Numbered from the stretch's first letter, positions 45,695-54,937 are shown. The stretch: DNA of 64,000 nt from CAVXSP01 sp963764505 (GCA_963764505.1 CAVXSP010000003.1:248001-312000); one strand, 5' to 3'. Program-made: numbers and translations. Notes: generated by a model not told the origin, from the letters alone.

Positions 45695-46492
45695 TCAAAG
45701 GCGCGCGAGGACCATCTCGCCCATCGTGTACGTTACGGCGGCCGGCGGCCCCCCGTCGTTTGCCATGGCGATCAGCTCGTCAGTGAGCCGCTGGACCTCG
45801 GCGCGATCGAAATCGGCCGCGGCCGCGTCGTGCCGCCAGGTCTGGATGTTCATCGCGTGCAATCGGGCCATGTCGGGTGCAGCCACCGGGATTGGGGTCT
45901 CGGCGAAGCTCACGGAGCGGTACAGCCCGCGGTCCATCAACGCGGGCAGCTCGCGCCCGATGTGCAGCGTCTGCCCGTGGCGCCGCTGGAGCTCTGCCAC
46001 GAGCTCGTAGTACCGGGCGAGCGCGGGGTGTGCGCTCTCGAGCGCCGCCGTCTCCTGCAGCAGCAGCCGGCCGCCAGGGACCAGGGCGGCCGCCCAGTGC
46101 GAGAGCGCGGCCGCAGGATCCGGCAGGTGCGTCAGCAGGAAGCGCGAATAGACCAGGTCCACGGCGAGCCCGCCAAGGTCTGCCGTCGTGACGTCGTCGC
46201 GCGTGTACTCGATCTCAGGCGGGGACTCGGCGCGGGCCCGCGTGAGGAAGCGCTCGGAGCCGTCGACCCCGATGATGGCGCGGGGCGCGAGCTCCCGGAG
46301 CAGCGTTCGCGTCGTGCAGCCCGGCCCGCAGCCGAGATCCAGCACGCGCGGCGCGGCACGCTCGGCCAGGAGCGCGTCCGGCCCCAACGCTCGCCTCAGG
46401 AACGCGAGGAGCGACGGCTCGAACACGCGCGCCAGATGGAACAGCCGCTCGGCCGCCAGGTCGACGTCCCCGAAGGTATAGTGCGTCCGCAC
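45695..46492 (-). CDS. SAM-dependent class I methyltransferase
   Basis: 265 residues from a GTG at 46492. Motif I is VLDLGCGPGCTTR, followed by IGVDGSERFL, then DLVYSRFLLTHLPDP and LVPGGRLLLQE. The substrate is unknown. It lies divergent from the YCII gene, and its C-terminus ends 8 bases from the PilZ gene's start. Confidence 0.88.
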   Translation of the reverse strand: MRTHYTFGDVDLAAERLFHLARVFEPSLLAFLRRALGPDALLAERAAPRVLDLGCGPGCTTRTLLRELAPRAIIGVDGSERFLTRARAESPPEIEYTRDDVTTADLGGLAVDLVYSRFLLTHLPDPAAALSHWAAALVPGGRLLLQETAALESAHPALARYYELVAELQRRHGQTLHIGRELPALMDRGLYRSVSFAETPIPVAAPDMARLHAMNIQTWRHDAAAADFDRAEVQRLTDELIAMANDGGPPAAVTYTMGEMVLARL

Positions 46493-46576
46493 AGCCGTCC
46501 ACGGTACTCCACCTCGTCCGCGCCGTGTCGATCCACCCGTCGCCCGTTCGACGTAGAAGAGAGACCAGGAGGAAGC

Positions 46577-46951
46577 ATGCGTTACATGTTCATCGTGAAG
46601 AGCGACGAGAAGGTCGACCGGTCCGGGCCGCCGCCCAAGGCCCTGATGGACGCCATCGGCCAGCTCATGGTCGAGGCCGGCAAGCAGGGCAAGCTGGTGT
46701 CGACGGGCGGACTGCGCCACTCGGCCGACGGGGCGCGCGTGCGCCTGGACGGCGGCAAGGTCACCGTGATCGACGGACCGTTCTCCGAGGCCAAGGAAGT
46801 CATCGGCGGCTTCGCGATCATGGAGCTGCCGTCGAAGGAGGCGGCCATCGAGGAGGCGCGGGTCTTCATGGAGCTGCATCGCCAGCACTGGCCCGAGTGG
46901 CAGGGCGAGTCGGAGCTGCGGTTGATGTACGCGGAGGGCGAGACGCCCTAG
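46577..46951 (+). CDS. YCII-related domain protein
   Basis: 124 residues from ATG 46577, with AGGAGGA upstream. MRYMFIVKSDE at the start, then GGLRHSADGARVRL and IDGPFSEAKEVIGGFAIMEL are the pattern of YCII/DGPF-domain proteins that often accompany ECF sigma factors. No sigma gene is adjacent here. Function is unknown. Confidence 0.92.
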   Translation: MRYMFIVKSDEKVDRSGPPPKALMDAIGQLMVEAGKQGKLVSTGGLRHSADGARVRLDGGKVTVIDGPFSEAKEVIGGFAIMELPSKEAAIEEARVFMELHRQHWPEWQGESELRLMYAEGETP

Positions 46952-46978
46952 GCGCGCGGCCGCTGGCCGTCGGCGGCT

Positions 46979-47665
46979 TCAGCCGGCCGTGGTTCCGAAC
47001 AGGCTGCCGACTCCGGCCGTGGCCGCCATCGCCAGCGCGCCCCAGAAGCCGACGCGCGCCGCGCCGACGAGGGCCGGCGCCCCGCCGGCCCGTGCGGCGA
47101 TTGCGCCGAGCGCGACCAGACAGAGCAGCGACACCAGGGACACGACGACGACGCTCGGGGGCACGACGACGATTGCGAGAATCGGGACGGCCGCGCCCGT
47201 CGCGAACGTGGCCGCCGACGCGAACGCCGCCTGCAGCGGCCGCGCGGCCGTCTTGTCGGTCAGCCCCAATTCGTCGCGCGCATGCGCGGCGAGCGCGTCC
47301 TTCGCCATCAACTGGCGCGCGACGCTCCGGGCGAGGTCCGGCTCGACGCCCCGACGCCTGTAGATCGCCGCGAGCTCGTCCTCTTCCGCCTTCGGCTGCG
47401 TGGCCAGTTCCCGGCGCTCGCGTTCCAGGTCGGCGCGCTCGGTATCCCGTTGCGAGCTGACCGACACGTATTCACCGGCCGCCATCGACAGAGCCCCGGC
47501 GACCAGCCCGGCAATCCCGGCGACGAGGATCGCCTGACGACTCGACGCGGCAGACGCGACGCCGACGACCAGGCTCGCAGTGGAGACGATGCCGTCGTTG
47601 GCGCCGAGGACGGCGGCGCGGAGCCAGCCGATCCGCCCACTCAGATGCTGCTCGCGATGTTTCAT
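46979..47665 (-). CDS. VIT1/CCC1 family iron/manganese transporter
   Basis: 228 residues. The start LRAAVLGANDGIVSTASLVVGV is the conserved first helix with the metal-binding aspartate. AAGEYVSVSSQRDTE and a cytoplasmic metal-binding region precede two or three C-terminal spans. It probably moves Fe2+ or Mn2+ out of the cytoplasm by proton exchange. Confidence 0.94.
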   Translation of the reverse strand: MKHREQHLSGRIGWLRAAVLGANDGIVSTASLVVGVASAASSRQAILVAGIAGLVAGALSMAAGEYVSVSSQRDTERADLERERRELATQPKAEEDELAAIYRRRGVEPDLARSVARQLMAKDALAAHARDELGLTDKTAARPLQAAFASAATFATGAAVPILAIVVVPPSVVVVSLVSLLCLVALGAIAARAGGAPALVGAARVGFWGALAMAATAGVGSLFGTTAG

Positions 47666-47767
47666 CGGGGCTCCTCGCAGACGCCATCATAGAGGAGAAT
47701 GCGACGACCGCCGGGCCGGGACGCCGTTCCACATCGTCCGAGGCAGGTATCGCAGGCCGGCGGCGCC

Positions 47768-48229
47768 TCACGACGTCACGCGCCGGCGGATGTCCGGCAG
47801 CGAGAGCCAGATCCGCAGCCGCCCCGCCAAGCCTGTCGCAACGTGCTCGAACGCGCGCCGCCGCTCCGTCTCGTGGCTCACGGCGGCAGGGTCTTCGAAG
47901 CTCCAATGAATCCGCTGCGGGTCACCAGGAAACACGGGACAGGTCTCCGCGGCTCGGTCACAGACCGTGATGACGTAGTCGAAGCGGCGACCGAGAAACA
48001 GATTCAGCGGCTTGGGATGCAGGTCGCTGGTATCGATGCCGTACTTCGTCTCGAGCGTCGCGCGCGCCATTGGATGGACTTCGGGCTGCGGCGCGCTGCC
48101 CGCGCTGCAGACGTCGATCCGATTGCCGGAGAGTTGCCGCAGCAGGGCCTCGGCCATCTGCGACCGCGCCGAGTTCCCCGTGCAAAGAAACAGCACGCTC
48201 AAGCGCTGATCGGCGCCACTTCGCGTCAT
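47768..48229 (-). CDS. arsC: Arsenate reductase, low-MW phosphatase type (second copy)
   Basis: 153 residues from ATG 48229. CTGNSARSQMAEALL is the P-loop CX5R with the catalytic Cys (near 15), and CDRAAETCPVFPG holds the further cysteines of the thioredoxin-type relay. It reduces As(V) to As(III). Its ATG overlaps the stop of the other arsC by 4 bases. Two tandem ArsC-type genes suggest partial redundancy or two specificities. Confidence 0.92.
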   Translation of the reverse strand: MTRSGADQRLSVLFLCTGNSARSQMAEALLRQLSGNRIDVCSAGSAPQPEVHPMARATLETKYGIDTSDLHPKPLNLFLGRRFDYVITVCDRAAETCPVFPGDPQRIHWSFEDPAAVSHETERRRAFEHVATGLAGRLRIWLSLPDIRRRVTS

Positions 48230-48642
48230 GGTGCGAGCCTCGCTCGACTCCAGCCGTGCGCGACGACGAGGGCGCTGACGCGGTCCTGGATCTGGTCGCG
48301 GATCCGCCGCACGTCCTCGATCGGCCGGCCCTTGGGGTCTTCGAGGGGCCAATCGTCGCGTCGAAGCCCCGGCACATACGGACACTGGTCGCCGCACCCC
48401 ATGGTGATCAGCAACGAAGCTCCGCCTGCGAGCTCGCTGGTCAGCTTCTGGGGTCGCTTCGCGCTCAGGTCGATGCCGACGTCGCGCATCACTTGAACGA
48501 CTTCCGGATGGACGCGTTCACCGGGGTCGGTCCCCGCGGAGATCGCCACCGCCCGCTCGGGATCCGCCAGCAGCGAGAAGAAGGCTGCGGCCATCTGCGA
48601 GCGACCCGCGTTGTGGACGCACGCGAAGATCACGCGGTCCAT
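48226..48642 (-). CDS. arsC: Arsenate reductase/protein-tyrosine-phosphatase-like ArsC
   Basis: 138 residues. CVHNAGRSQMAAAF gives the CX5R loop, and MGCGDQCPYVPGLRRDDWPLEDP supplies the C-terminal cysteine pair and the DP loop. It is close to the thioredoxin-linked ArsC/Wip1-like branch. The start codon directly abuts the stop of the aquaporin remnant. Confidence 0.92.
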   Translation of the reverse strand: MDRVIFACVHNAGRSQMAAAFFSLLADPERAVAISAGTDPGERVHPEVVQVMRDVGIDLSAKRPQKLTSELAGGASLLITMGCGDQCPYVPGLRRDDWPLEDPKGRPIEDVRRIRDQIQDRVSALVVAHGWSRARLAP

Positions 48643-48765
48643 CTACGCCCCCTCCGCCCTGTGCGGGACGATGAATGCTGACGCCTCGGCCGGACGAATG
48701 CCGGCGACCGTGTCGGTCATGGTTCGGGCGACGGTCACTGCCGGATTCGCGAAGGACGTCGATGC
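48643..48765 (-). pseudogene. Remnant of an arsenic-operon aquaporin (AqpS-like)
   Basis: The last 40 codons read ASTSFANPAVTVARTMTDTV and then AGIRPAEASAFIVPHRAEGA. FANPAVT is the second NPA box of major intrinsic proteins. Nothing of the N-terminal three quarters remains between arsM and arsC. AqpS-type channels release As(III) made by ArsC. Here the channel is gone. Confidence 0.75.
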
Positions 48766-48799
48766 TCGGCGAGCGACACCACCGATTGGGTGCCGGCCG

Positions 48800-49654
48800 T
48801 CAGTCGCGGCAGCACGTCGGTCCGCAGCACGTGGACGCCGTCGGCTTCGTGGCCCGAACGAACGCGCTGGCGAACTTGCCCTCGACTTCGGGCGCGAGGC
48901 GCTCGACGTCGACGCCGCTCTCCGTGAGGAACGCGCGGGCGTCATCGACCTGGTAGATGCGCCAGGGCTCGACCTCGACGTTCTCGAAACCGGCAGCCCG
49001 GAGCTTCGCATCGTACTCGCGATCCTCGAGCGCCCCCGCGATGCATCCGACCCACAATTCCATGCTGCGCCGGACATCCGCCGGCACCTCGCCCCGGACC
49101 ACGACGTCCGACACGGCGAGATGCCCGCCCGGCTTCAGCACACGGAAGGCCTCCCGCAGCACCGCATCCTTGTCGCTGGACAGATTGATCACGCAATTCG
49201 AAATGATCACGTCGACCGAGTCGTCGGGGAGCGGAATCGACTCGATCGTGCCCTTCAGGAACTCGACGTTCGTCGCTCCGGCCCTGCGCTGATTCTCGCG
49301 CGCGAGCGCCAGCATTTCGTCGGTCATGTCCAGCCCGTACACCTTACCGGCGGGACCGACGCGTTTGGCTGAAAGCAACACGTCGATACCGCCGCCGGAT
49401 CCGAGATCGAGGACCGTCTGTCCCGGTTCGAGCGAGAGCCGCGCGGTTGGATTGCCGCAGCCGAGCGACGCGGCGACGGCTAGGGCGGGCAGGCCGCCAC
49501 GGTCCGCGTCGGAATACAGATTGGACGTGATCGGGTCGCCGCACCCGCATGCCGTCGGCCCGCAGCAGCCGGTCTGCGCCGTCGCCGAGGACTCCCGGAC
49601 GGCCGTGGCGATCGCGCCGTACTTCTCTTTCACCGCCTGCCGAATGTCTGACAT
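48800..49654 (-). CDS. arsM: Arsenite S-adenosylmethionine methyltransferase
   Basis: 284 residues from ATG 49654. SAM motif I is VLDLGSGGGID. As(III)-binding cysteines occur in TGCCGPTACGCG (near 30-40), in SNCVIN and WVGCIAG, and a Cys-rich tail (STCCGPTCCRD) ends the protein. It converts arsenite to methylated arsenicals. It is the first gene of the divergent arsenic operon. Confidence 0.95.
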   Translation of the reverse strand: MSDIRQAVKEKYGAIATAVRESSATAQTGCCGPTACGCGDPITSNLYSDADRGGLPALAVAASLGCGNPTARLSLEPGQTVLDLGSGGGIDVLLSAKRVGPAGKVYGLDMTDEMLALARENQRRAGATNVEFLKGTIESIPLPDDSVDVIISNCVINLSSDKDAVLREAFRVLKPGGHLAVSDVVVRGEVPADVRRSMELWVGCIAGALEDREYDAKLRAAGFENVEVEPWRIYQVDDARAFLTESGVDVERLAPEVEGKFASAFVRATKPTASTCCGPTCCRD

Positions 49655-49691
49655 CACCGGCTCCCATGCATGCGGACACACGAATATATAG

Positions 49692-49720
49692 AGTCTAGGC
49701 GGCCATGATACATTTGTCAA
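49692..49720 (-). promoter_or_regulatory. Sigma70-type promoter of the arsM operon
   Basis: On the minus strand, TTGACA (49720-49715), 17 bases, then TAGACT (49697-49692). It lies in the 75-base gap shared with arsR. AT-rich AATATAT/ATATAT stretches on both sides are candidate ArsR half-sites. Confidence 0.65.
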
Positions 49721-49729
49721 CACAGATAT

Positions 49730-50143
49730 ATGGCGAAGCCGCTGAGCGAAATGGAGACGCTGTTCAAGGCGCTCGCAGACTCGACCCGGCTGAGGATTCT
49801 CGGCCTGCTGCTCACGGGCGAAGTGTGCGTCTGCGACATCCACGAGAGCCTCAAGATTCCTCAATCGAAGGCGTCGCGGCACTTGGCGTACCTGCGGCGA
49901 TCCGGTCTCGTCGAAACGCGCCGGAGCGGCTTGTGGATTCACTACCGGTTGGGCCGCCCGGCCGATCCCGTTCTGGCGGCGATCGTCGACGCGGTCCGCC
50001 ACGCGCTAACGCACGTCGACGTCGTGCACAAGGACGCTGAGCGTCTGCAGAAGCGGACCGGCTGCTGCGTGCCGACGCCTGGAGACGTCGCCGGCACGAC
50101 CTGCTGTACGCCGCCACAGCCGCCGGCACGTGCCGTGCGATGA
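49730..50143 (+). CDS. arsR: ArsR family arsenic-sensing repressor
   Basis: 137 residues. GEVCVCDIHESLKIPQSKASRH is the ArsR metal-binding box (ELCVCDL-like) with the recognition helix. Extra cysteine pairs (GCCVPT and TTCCTPP) in the C-terminal tail could bind further As(III). It is divergent from arsM and should repress that operon in the absence of arsenite. Confidence 0.94.
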   Translation: MAKPLSEMETLFKALADSTRLRILGLLLTGEVCVCDIHESLKIPQSKASRHLAYLRRSGLVETRRSGLWIHYRLGRPADPVLAAIVDAVRHALTHVDVVHKDAERLQKRTGCCVPTPGDVAGTTCCTPPQPPARAVR

Positions 50144-50331
50144 TCAGCTGTCGATCGGCAACCGGCCAAGGCGCTGGACGACGCGCTCGACGCGATTCGC
50201 CCGCGCTATGGCACACAGACGACGGAGTTCGTCGCCATGCAGCTCGAGTACCCGATCGGACCGCACCGCCCGAATCACGAAGTCACAAGCGCGTTTCCGC
50301 GGCGCGCACTGTCGCTCGGGACACGGCGATG

Positions 50332-50744
50332 ATGTCCAAGGTTCGCGTAACAACTGCACCAGTGGTTCCTTCCGACCCGCACCTTCCAGCGGGACGTACA
50401 GCGGCGCGACGGGGGGACGACCGGCGTCGACAACGACTTCGCGGCACGCTCGTTCGAGAACCTTGGCGCCTGGATCATGGGCCGAAACATGTTTGGGCCG
50501 CAGCGCGGGCCGTGGCCGGACCACGAGTGGAAGGGCTGGTGGGGCGCCAATCCGCCGTACCACGTGCCGGTGTTCGTTCTGACGCACCATGCGCGCCCTT
50601 CGTTGGAGATGGAGGGCGGTCTCGCCGATCCTGCTCGGCCAAGGCGAGCCGCTGTTCGAAGGCATCGACCTGCCAGCGCTCGGCTACAGCGTGAAGAATC
50701 ACATCTCCACCGAGGCGGCGCTGCATCTGATGGTGGGGCGATAG
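50332..50744 (+). pseudogene. RibD/dihydrofolate-reductase-like protein, internally deleted
   Basis: It opens MSKVRV at 50332, then jumps to a block corresponding to WFLPTRTFQ, then GTTGVDNDFAARSFENLGAW and GRNMFGPQRGPWPDHEWKGW with PPYHVPVFVLTHH. After EMEGG the usual 60 or so residues (ligand-binding core) are missing, and the next block, LLGQGEPLFEGIDLPALGYS, ends at the stop TAG 50742. The blocks lie in two different frames. It is a dead copy of the dihydrofolate-reductase family with both ends kept. The sequence from 50144 to 50331 also looks like gene debris. Confidence 0.8.
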
Positions 50745-50875
50745 CTCCCGAGGCTGCTATGGGCGCCCGGACGCGCCGTTCGGCTCGCACCTCGACCCCG
50801 ATGCACCGCCGCGAACCGGCAGTACCCTCGATGTGACAGGTTCTGCGCACGCGTCAACGACTGCCGGGCGGTACC

Positions 50876-51799
50876 TCACCCGGCGAGGGCATCGTGCAGG
50901 ACGGTACCCAGTTCGGCGATCTGCCGCTGCGACACCTGGGCAGTCAGGACCGCTTGCGATCCGTGGAAGGTCCCGCGCCACTGATGGAGTTCGACTGCCA
51001 CGCCAGCCTCCATCAGCCGCTGCGCGTAGACGATCGCTTCATCGCGGTTCGGATCGAACTCCGCGGTCGCGATGTAGGCGGGCGGTAGGCCCGACAGATC
51101 GCTCGCCCGTGCCGGAGCGGCGTAGGGCGAGGCCGACGCGGAGCCCAGATAGTGCCGCCACGATGCAGAGACCTTGTCCCGCGTCATGAATGGCGTATCG
51201 GTGAAGTTCCGCGCCGACCAGGTCTCCTGCCGATCGTCGAGCTCGGGCTGATTGAGCAGTTGAAAGCTGATTGCTGGCCGCCGTTGATCACGCGCGCGCA
51301 ACGCCACCGCGGCCGCGAGCCCCGCGCCGGCAGCGTGACCGCCGACGGCGATGTGTTGCGGGTCAAGGCCAAGGTCGGCGGCGTGCTCCGCCGTCCACAT
51401 CACGGCGACGTAGGCATCGTCGAGGGCGGCCGGAAACCGATGCTCCGGAGCCAGTCGGTAGCCGACCGACACCACCACTGTCCTGGAGGAGCGCGCGATC
51501 CGGGCGGCCCACGGATGCTCGACGTCCAGTCCGCCCATGACAAATCCGCCGCCGTGCAGCCAGACGATCCCACCCTGCGCGCCCTGCGGGCGATAGATCC
51601 GTACCGGCACGTTGGGCGTAGCGGGCAACGTGCGATCCGTGATCTCCATTCCCTGAATATCCGGCGCGGGTGCCTTGGCGGACAACTCGCGGAGCTTCTC
51701 GCGCGCGGCGACTGGATCATTCAGGTCGGCCCGAGGGAACATCGAGATGAATGGTTCCAGTTCGCGATCGACCAGGGCGACTCTCGTGTTGCCAATCAT
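50876..51799 (-). CDS. HSL-type alpha/beta hydrolase lacking the nucleophile
   Basis: 307 residues. The oxyanion loop WLHGGGFV (near 80) and YRLAPEHRFPAALDD are clear, with the acid in AEFDPNRDE (near 247) and the base in GTFHGS (near 275). The nucleophile elbow, normally GGDSAGGG in this family, reads GGHAAGAG: the catalytic Ser is Ala and the preceding Asp is His. It may be a pseudo-esterase, or a real enzyme with other chemistry. Confidence 0.85.
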   Translation of the reverse strand: MIGNTRVALVDRELEPFISMFPRADLNDPVAAREKLRELSAKAPAPDIQGMEITDRTLPATPNVPVRIYRPQGAQGGIVWLHGGGFVMGGLDVEHPWAARIARSSRTVVVSVGYRLAPEHRFPAALDDAYVAVMWTAEHAADLGLDPQHIAVGGHAAGAGLAAAVALRARDQRRPAISFQLLNQPELDDRQETWSARNFTDTPFMTRDKVSASWRHYLGSASASPYAAPARASDLSGLPPAYIATAEFDPNRDEAIVYAQRLMEAGVAVELHQWRGTFHGSQAVLTAQVSQRQIAELGTVLHDALAG

Positions 51800-51875
51800 T
51801 TCTCACTCTCCAGCAGGGCTGCGCTCGCCTTGTCTTGGCGGCTACGACAAACGGGAATTCGCGTGCGCTGTTCGC

Positions 51876-53261
51876 TCACCCCGCCTTCATGTCGGCCGCG
51901 ACGTTCACGTTCAGGTGAAAGACGTTGTCGGGGTCGTACCGACGCTTCACCAGCCTGAGGCGCTTCAAGGTGGCTGGCGGGTACGCGCGACGGACACCAT
52001 CCTCGCCCTCCTCGCCGAGGAACCCGACGTAGGCCGGAGTCCTGACTCCACGAGAAAGCGCGTTGGCCAGGCCGGCGGCCCAGGTCTCATGCTCCACGCG
52101 CGCCTCGACGCGCTGATCCATGGCGGCGATGTTCACCATGAGCTGCGCTCGTCGGTGGCCGAACGCGGTCGCCGCGTCGGCGACGCGCGCCACTGCGCCC
52201 CCGAGAACGCGCAGTTGGACGGCGGCTATCGCGGCAGTCGCAGTCTCGAGATGCGCGAGGATCGTCTCCGCGCCGCCGTCCGAGAGCCCATCGACGAGCA
52301 TGTTCGTTCCCACGGCGAACGCCGGACCCGGGGCTTCCGTTCCTTCGTACATCTGCGGGTAGCGGATCGACCGAATCATGTCGGCGAGCGGAGTGGCGAG
52401 AGCGCGGATCGGCGCGATTGCCTTCTCGCCAGCTGCGGGCGGGCCCGCGTAGACCATGACGGCCATCACCACGGGCTTGCCGTGCTGCTCCTGGCGAATG
52501 AAGGGCAGCGGCGGCGCCTTCAACACGTTCGCGATCACGGACAGGTCCTCGGGCGCCGCATCCGCCGCGGCGACGAGCCCGGTGATCACATCGGCACTCG
52601 CGGGGAGCACGAGCATTCCGCCGACGACCCGGTCGATCTCGTGCAGCCGCAGACGAAGTCTGGTCACGACACCGAAGTTGCCGCCGCCTCCTCGAAGGGC
52701 CCAAAAAAGATCCGGGTGAGCGTGCTCGTCCACGTCGAGACGCTCGCCGTCGGCAGTCACCACTTCAGCCGCGAGCACGTCGTCGATCGTGAGGCCGTGC
52801 TTGCGGACCAGGAAGCCGATGCCGCCGCCGAGTGTGATCCCACCAAGGCCGACGCTCGCGGTGTCGCCGAGCCCTGTCGCGAGACCGTGTTCGCCCGTCG
52901 CTCTGGTGTAGTCGCCGGCGGTGATGCCGGTCTGAGCCCAAGCCGCTCGGCCGCCGGCGTCGATTTCGACTGCGTTCATTGCGGAGAGGTCGAGGACGAT
53001 GCCGCCGTCGGACGTACCGTGGCCCGCTCGGCTGTGGCCGCCGCTCCGGACTGCGAGCTCGGCGCCGCACTCCCTGGCCAGCGTCACGACGCGCGCGACG
53101 TCCGAGGCGTCGCCGACGCGGACGATGGCCGCCGGCCGACGGTCGAAGCCGGTGAAGAACACTCGACGCACGTCGTCGTACTGCGGGTCGTCCGAGCCAA
53201 TCACGTTGCCGATCACTCTTGTGCGGAGGTGCGAGAGCTGGATGTCGGTTTCGGTTTTCAA
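51876..53261 (-). CDS. FAD-dependent oxidoreductase, berberine-bridge (BBE) type
   Basis: 461 residues. TTG 53261 is used because AAAGGAGG lies just ahead of it. PCMH-type FAD domain: AVRSGGHSRAG with the flavin-linking His, LDLSAMNAVEID, and VGLGGITLGGGIGFLVRKHG. The cysteine of bicovalent family members is absent (GLGDTASVG), so FAD is held by one bond. The C-terminal BBE segment RYDPDNVFHLNVNV is present. The substrate is unknown. Confidence 0.92.
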   Translation of the reverse strand: MKTETDIQLSHLRTRVIGNVIGSDDPQYDDVRRVFFTGFDRRPAAIVRVGDASDVARVVTLARECGAELAVRSGGHSRAGHGTSDGGIVLDLSAMNAVEIDAGGRAAWAQTGITAGDYTRATGEHGLATGLGDTASVGLGGITLGGGIGFLVRKHGLTIDDVLAAEVVTADGERLDVDEHAHPDLFWALRGGGGNFGVVTRLRLRLHEIDRVVGGMLVLPASADVITGLVAAADAAPEDLSVIANVLKAPPLPFIRQEQHGKPVVMAVMVYAGPPAAGEKAIAPIRALATPLADMIRSIRYPQMYEGTEAPGPAFAVGTNMLVDGLSDGGAETILAHLETATAAIAAVQLRVLGGAVARVADAATAFGHRRAQLMVNIAAMDQRVEARVEHETWAAGLANALSRGVRTPAYVGFLGEEGEDGVRRAYPPATLKRLRLVKRRYDPDNVFHLNVNVAADMKAG

Positions 53262-53296
53262 ATGACCCTCCTTTGATCTTCGACCCGGGCTACCGG

Positions 53297-53764
53297 CGGT
53301 ACCGGTACAGTCGATGACCTTCGCCATCACCACGACCGCACCGGGAAGGCCTCGCTGGGGTTCGGCGAGGCATTGATATGTCTTCTGCTCCACCAATTGG
53401 CCTGAGGTGGACGGAACTCACCTCCAGAGTTCGGCACAGGTGAGGGCATCCAAATGAGTACGACGACGCCGTTACCGCGATGGTTTCCTTTTCGCGACGC
53501 AGCCGCGGAGGAACACAGCAATGGCGAATGGAGGCCCCTTCAATTGCTGCAGTCCGCCACGCGCGTGCGTCAGGAGATCGAGTACGAGGTGCGAGACGAT
53601 CCCCAGTCCGACGGCGCGTCCGAGCATCGCGCGACGAGCCCCTTCTCGAGGACGAGCCACTTTTGATGTCCATTGCCGTGAGGCCGCCTTCAGGGGATCA
53701 ACGACATCGTCGCGCCGCTCGTCGCAAGGAGGGGATGATCGTGCGAATGCGGCCGTCGCCGATG
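53297..53764. other. Intergenic region with possible membrane-protein remnant
   Basis: A minus-strand stretch near 53600 reads GRAVGLGIVSHLVLDLLTHA, like one helix of a YdjM-type membrane hydrolase, but nothing on either side extends it. Otherwise no gene is seen. Confidence 0.35.
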
Positions 53765-53790
53765 TGTCACAGGACCATGTCTGATTCGTC
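53765..53790 (+). promoter_or_regulatory. ECF41-type promoter of the CMD gene
   Basis: TGTCACA (53765-53771), 15 bases, CGTC (53787-53790), 25 bases before the start of the carboxymuconolactone-decarboxylase-like gene. The two boxes are the published recognition pattern of ECF41 sigma factors. Confidence 0.75.
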
Positions 53791-53815
53791 TTGATTTGTG
53801 GAGGGCACAGACATC

Positions 53816-54295
53816 ATGAAAGCTCGAATCGACCTCATGCACGCGAACCCCGGCGTCGTCCAGGCCATGCTCGGCCTCGAGCGGCAGGTTCAGAAGGCAG
53901 GCCTCGACACCACGCTGCTGGACCTCGTCCGGATGCGCGCGTCGCAAATCAACGGTTGCTCCTGCTGCCTGGATATTCACAGCAAGGATGCGCGCGCGAA
54001 CGGCGAGACCGAACAGCGCCTGTACGGTCTCACTGCATGGCGCGAAACGCCGTACTATTCGGCGTCCGAGCGCGCTGCGCTCGAGTGGACCGAAGTGCTC
54101 ACGCTGGTCTCCGAGACTCATGTCCCGGACGAGGTGTACGAGCGAGTGCGGGAGCAGTTCTCGGAGGACGCGTTGCTGCACCTGACTCTGGCAATCGTGT
54201 CGATCAACGGCTGGAACCGGCTCAACGCCGCCGCGCGCACGGTCCCGGGCGACTACGTGCCCGGCAGCCTCGCGAGGGTGCACGCGGCAAGCTGA
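53816..54295 (+). CDS. Carboxymuconolactone decarboxylase/AhpD-like protein
   Basis: 159 residues from ATG 53816, preceded by GGAGGG. It has the AhpD core with NGCSCCLDIHSKDA (near 44-57): a CxxC plus downstream histidine for thiol-based peroxide reduction. ECF41 sigma factors are typically linked to exactly this protein class, and an ECF41 promoter lies just upstream. Confidence 0.93.
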   Translation: MKARIDLMHANPGVVQAMLGLERQVQKAGLDTTLLDLVRMRASQINGCSCCLDIHSKDARANGETEQRLYGLTAWRETPYYSASERAALEWTEVLTLVSETHVPDEVYERVREQFSEDALLHLTLAIVSINGWNRLNAAARTVPGDYVPGSLARVHAAS

Positions 54296-54373
54296 TCGCC
54301 CGCGTGCCGTCCCCGACGCTTCGAACTCGCATCTATCGCCCCGCGCCGATCCAACCGGCGCACAGGAGCCGTC

Positions 54374-54820
54374 ATGGAACACGAGCAGGTCACCACGGTG
54401 GAGCAGCTCATCAGCGATTTGGAAGCCGCCTCTTCTCGGAACGACGTCGAGGCAATCGTTGCGCTCTTCGCGCCTGACGCAACGATCGAGAGCTACCTGG
54501 TCTCGCGCGTCTTCAACCGGCGGGAAGGTGTGTGCCGGGGGCGGGCTGAAATACGGGAGTTGGCGCTCGCGCTCTCGAAGCGCGGCAGGCCATGGGGAGG
54601 ACACGAGCCGCCGATCATCCGGGGGAACACGGTCGCTATCGAGTACAGAAGTGCGTCCTCGGATGCAGAGAAGTTCTCCGTGGACATCATCGAGGTGAGG
54701 GACGGCAAGATCCAGAGCCTCCGCGCGTACGCGGGGTGGCGCGCGATCGCCACGTCCGACCGAGGAGATGCGGGAAGAGAACAGACGCAAGGGGACGATT
54801 CCGTTCGAGGCATTCAATGA
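54374..54820 (+). CDS. SnoaL-like/NTF2-fold protein
   Basis: 148 residues. VEQLISDLEAASSRNDVEAI, then FAPDATIES and VDIIEVRDGKIQSLRAYAGW are the SnoaL-like pattern. Substrate and activity are unknown. It lies 78 bases after the CMD gene, probably in the same ECF41-driven unit. Confidence 0.85.
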   Translation: MEHEQVTTVEQLISDLEAASSRNDVEAIVALFAPDATIESYLVSRVFNRREGVCRGRAEIRELALALSKRGRPWGGHEPPIIRGNTVAIEYRSASSDAEKFSVDIIEVRDGKIQSLRAYAGWRAIATSDRGDAGREQTQGDDSVRGIQ

Positions 54821-54937
54821 TGGAGTATCGGAGGGTATTGGACGAGGAGCGCGGTCTGCCCCGTCGCGCCCGTGAACGACCGCGTCACTCTCGTTCGACG
54901 ACGGCTCCGTCATCGCCATCGAGCCGTGAGTGAATCG

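Noticed and set aside
53472..53660. Short minus-strand ORF with one membrane-like helix
   Set aside because: Only one helix resembles a YdjM-type protein, and nothing extends it, so it is not called a gene.
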